In this document: in pieces, positions 63,059-64,000 of the stretch
How the letters are laid out: the number at the start of each line of letters is the position of its first letter
Numbering within the stretch: the first letter of the stretch is position 1
Assembly (NCBI GenBank): GCA_017625775.1
Contig: JAGAKE010000014.1
Coordinates: 100,845 to 164,844, forward strand
DNA from: Fibrobacteraceae bacterium
GTDB lineage: Bacteria > Fibrobacterota > Fibrobacteria > Fibrobacterales > Fibrobacteraceae
Length of the DNA stretch: 64,000 bases
Direction: 5' to 3'
Notes under the pieces: model-generated
Databases searched by the model: none
Seen by the model: only the letters and a program-made list of their open reading frames with translations
What the model was told of the DNA's origin: nothing
Position numbers and translations under genes: made by a program

Positions 63059-63850
63059 ATGCGAAAAAAGGAATTTATAATTGTGCTAATTCTTGCGGTG
63101 ATATTCAGTTCATCGTGGGCAAAAGAACGAGAAAGTATTCCCGCATTGTCACTAGGGCTTGATGTTCCATTAGGAATTTTTTCTGCAGGAACGGCTCTAA
63201 CAGGTCTATACTTTATAAAAAATACAGATATTCCAAAATCATTAAAAGACAAATCTTCTTTATTGCCATGGGATAAACCTTTTGCAGGCGTTCATTCTTC
63301 TACAGCAGATGTTTTTAGCGATATTTTAAATGGCGGCAGTTTGATTTTTCCAATCGCTTTCGCTGGAGTTGCTTTGCAAAAAGACGAAATGGTTGCAGGG
63401 GAGTTTTGGAGTGTTCTTGCTATGTATTCAGAAGCACTCGCGTTACAAAGTGGTTTAAATTTACTAACGCGTTCTTTCCAGCTTTGGCCAAGACCATATT
63501 TATATAATTCAGAAAAAAGAAAAGAGGCAAAAGGGGAAGCGTATGGTTCCTTTTATTCAGGTCATGTTTCCGCTTCATTTACTTCGGCAGTATTTTCTTC
63601 TTATTTGTTTTATAAATTATTCCCGAATTCTTCTGTGAAATATTGGGGAAGTGCTGTTTCTTTTGGAGTGGCTTCTGCGGTGGCTATTTTACGAGTTGCC
63701 GCAGGCAAACATTACCCAACAGATGTTGTTGTAGGGGCGTTAATGGGCTCAGGAATCAGTATAGGAATTATTGCTTTACATGAAAAATTAAATTCAAGAG
63801 TTTCCGTGGCGGCAGGGCCTAGCCAAGTGCTAGTTTCATTTTCTTTTTAA
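63059..63850 (+). CDS. PAP2-family membrane phosphatase
   Basis: Acid phosphatase-like (PAP2) protein of 263 residues with an N-terminal signal helix (IIVLILAVIFSSSWA). The conserved triad is LWPRPYLYN (motif 1), SFYSGHVSASFTSAVF (motif 2, SGH) and RVAAGKHYPTDVVVGALMG (motif 3). It could dephosphorylate undecaprenyl diphosphate or lipid-A-type phosphates in the periplasm; this is inferred from family. The GTG at 63056 is an alternative start. It ends 20 bp before an IS3-type element. Confidence 0.9.
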   Translation: MRKKEFIIVLILAVIFSSSWAKERESIPALSLGLDVPLGIFSAGTALTGLYFIKNTDIPKSLKDKSSLLPWDKPFAGVHSSTADVFSDILNGGSLIFPIAFAGVALQKDEMVAGEFWSVLAMYSEALALQSGLNLLTRSFQLWPRPYLYNSEKRKEAKGEAYGSFYSGHVSASFTSAVFSSYLFYKLFPNSSVKYWGSAVSFGVASAVAILRVAAGKHYPTDVVVGALMGSGISIGIIALHEKLNSRVSVAAGPSQVLVSFSF

Positions 63851-63879
63851 AAAAATTAATCCGCCGGCTTTGAACTGAA

Positions 63880-63912
63880 CCCCGAAAGTTGGACACAACT
63901 TTCGGGGTTTTT
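63880..63912 (+). terminator. Hairpin at the IS end
   Basis: Perfect 11-bp stem CCCCGAAAGTT / AACTTTCGGGG with a GGACAC loop and a TTTTT run. It overlaps the terminal sequence of the element and would block read-through from the chromosome into the transposase gene. Confidence 0.85.
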
Positions 63913-64000
63913 ATGTATAAGAAACACACAAAAGAAGAATGGGCTAAAGCTTATGAGCTCCACAAGGATGGTTACGATTCTCCGTCAATTTCAAGGATGA
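63913..64000 (+). CDS. IS3-family transposase OrfA, 3' cut by window edge
   Basis: First 29 codons only: MYKKHTKEEWAKAYELHKDG, then YDSPSISRM. This is the start of a helix-turn-helix OrfA of IS3/IS150-type elements, which typically form OrfAB by programmed -1 frameshifting. It begins 1 bp after the terminator T-run, so initiation of transcription from the chromosome is probably suppressed. Confidence 0.75.
   Translation, partial: MYKKHTKEEWAKAYELHKDGYDSPSISRM

Larger units (their letters stand above)
63871..64000 (+). mobile_element. Left end of an IS3-family insertion sequence
   Basis: TGAACTGAACCCCGAAAGTT begins at 63871 and resembles IS3-type terminal repeats, followed by an OrfA-type gene. 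The window ends inside the element, so the right end and target duplication are not visible. The insertion point is downstream of the PAP2 gene. Confidence 0.7.

Overview
The window is a chromosomal segment of an AT-rich, Gram-negative, fibre-degrading bacterium, most likely a member of the Fibrobacterota (Fibrobacter or a relative). The reasons are a secreted GH5 endoglucanase-like lipoprotein, a secreted sulfatase-modifying-factor-like protein, Ala/Pro/Asp-rich outer-membrane proteins, a double-length UvrA and many lipoproteins. The assignment is inference: no rRNA or tRNA gene was found, and the base composition looks lower in GC than I would expect for F. succinogenes. Many intergenic regions end in strong GC-rich hairpins, so operon boundaries are readable.

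Layout. 1-2787: end of a surface-polysaccharide cluster (sugar aminotransferase, Wzx-type flippase, GT2). 3129-5955: a repeat-bearing outer-membrane protein and the GH5 lipoprotein. 6034-9884: a glycan-lipid cluster (GtrA-like, UDP-galactopyranose-mutase-like FAD enzyme, GT-C glycosyltransferase). 9885-10680: gene-poor, with a dispersed repeat, a remnant of an Rpn/PD-(D/E)XK transposase and a hairpin. 10681-18149: tandem-duplicated uvrA and a secreted FGE-fold protein. 18256-18465: second copy of the repeat. 18490-25937: MFS/spermidine-synthase-like fusion, leuB, pentapeptide-repeat protein, geranylgeranyl-reductase-like enzyme, sufE. 25951-37570: mostly housekeeping genes (tsaE, carboxynorspermidine decarboxylase, FecCD-type ABC transporter, rho-proC-sigma54 regulator, folK-dNK-panC, yfcE-like). 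37657-48005: divergent GH2 protein, rplU-rpmA, acyl-CoA synthetase, TrmH-like methyltransferase, surE-gyrA. 48161-54055: a signalling and envelope block. 54123-63850: proS, a thioredoxin-fold lipoprotein, mnmG, a histone-H1-like small protein, putP, small lipoproteins, an ArsR-methyltransferase and a PAP2 phosphatase. 63871-64000: left end of an IS3-family element.

The most interesting unit is 48161-54055. A TPR lipoprotein, a membrane-anchored protein-kinase-like protein and a GAF-AAA+ sigma54 activator are co-oriented and tightly packed. About 50 bp after the activator lies a near-perfect sigma54 promoter (GG-N10-GC) that would drive a small secreted protein, a TPR/beta-barrel envelope protein and an inositol-monophosphatase-family enzyme. 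The arrangement suggests a self-contained envelope-to-sigma54 signalling module. Other notable points are the tandem UvrA, an FKBP-N/thioredoxin fusion lipoprotein, Rho with an Asn/Gln- and Arg-rich N-terminal extension, GyrA with Ala at the Ser83 position, and a GH2 protein lacking recognisable catalytic signatures.
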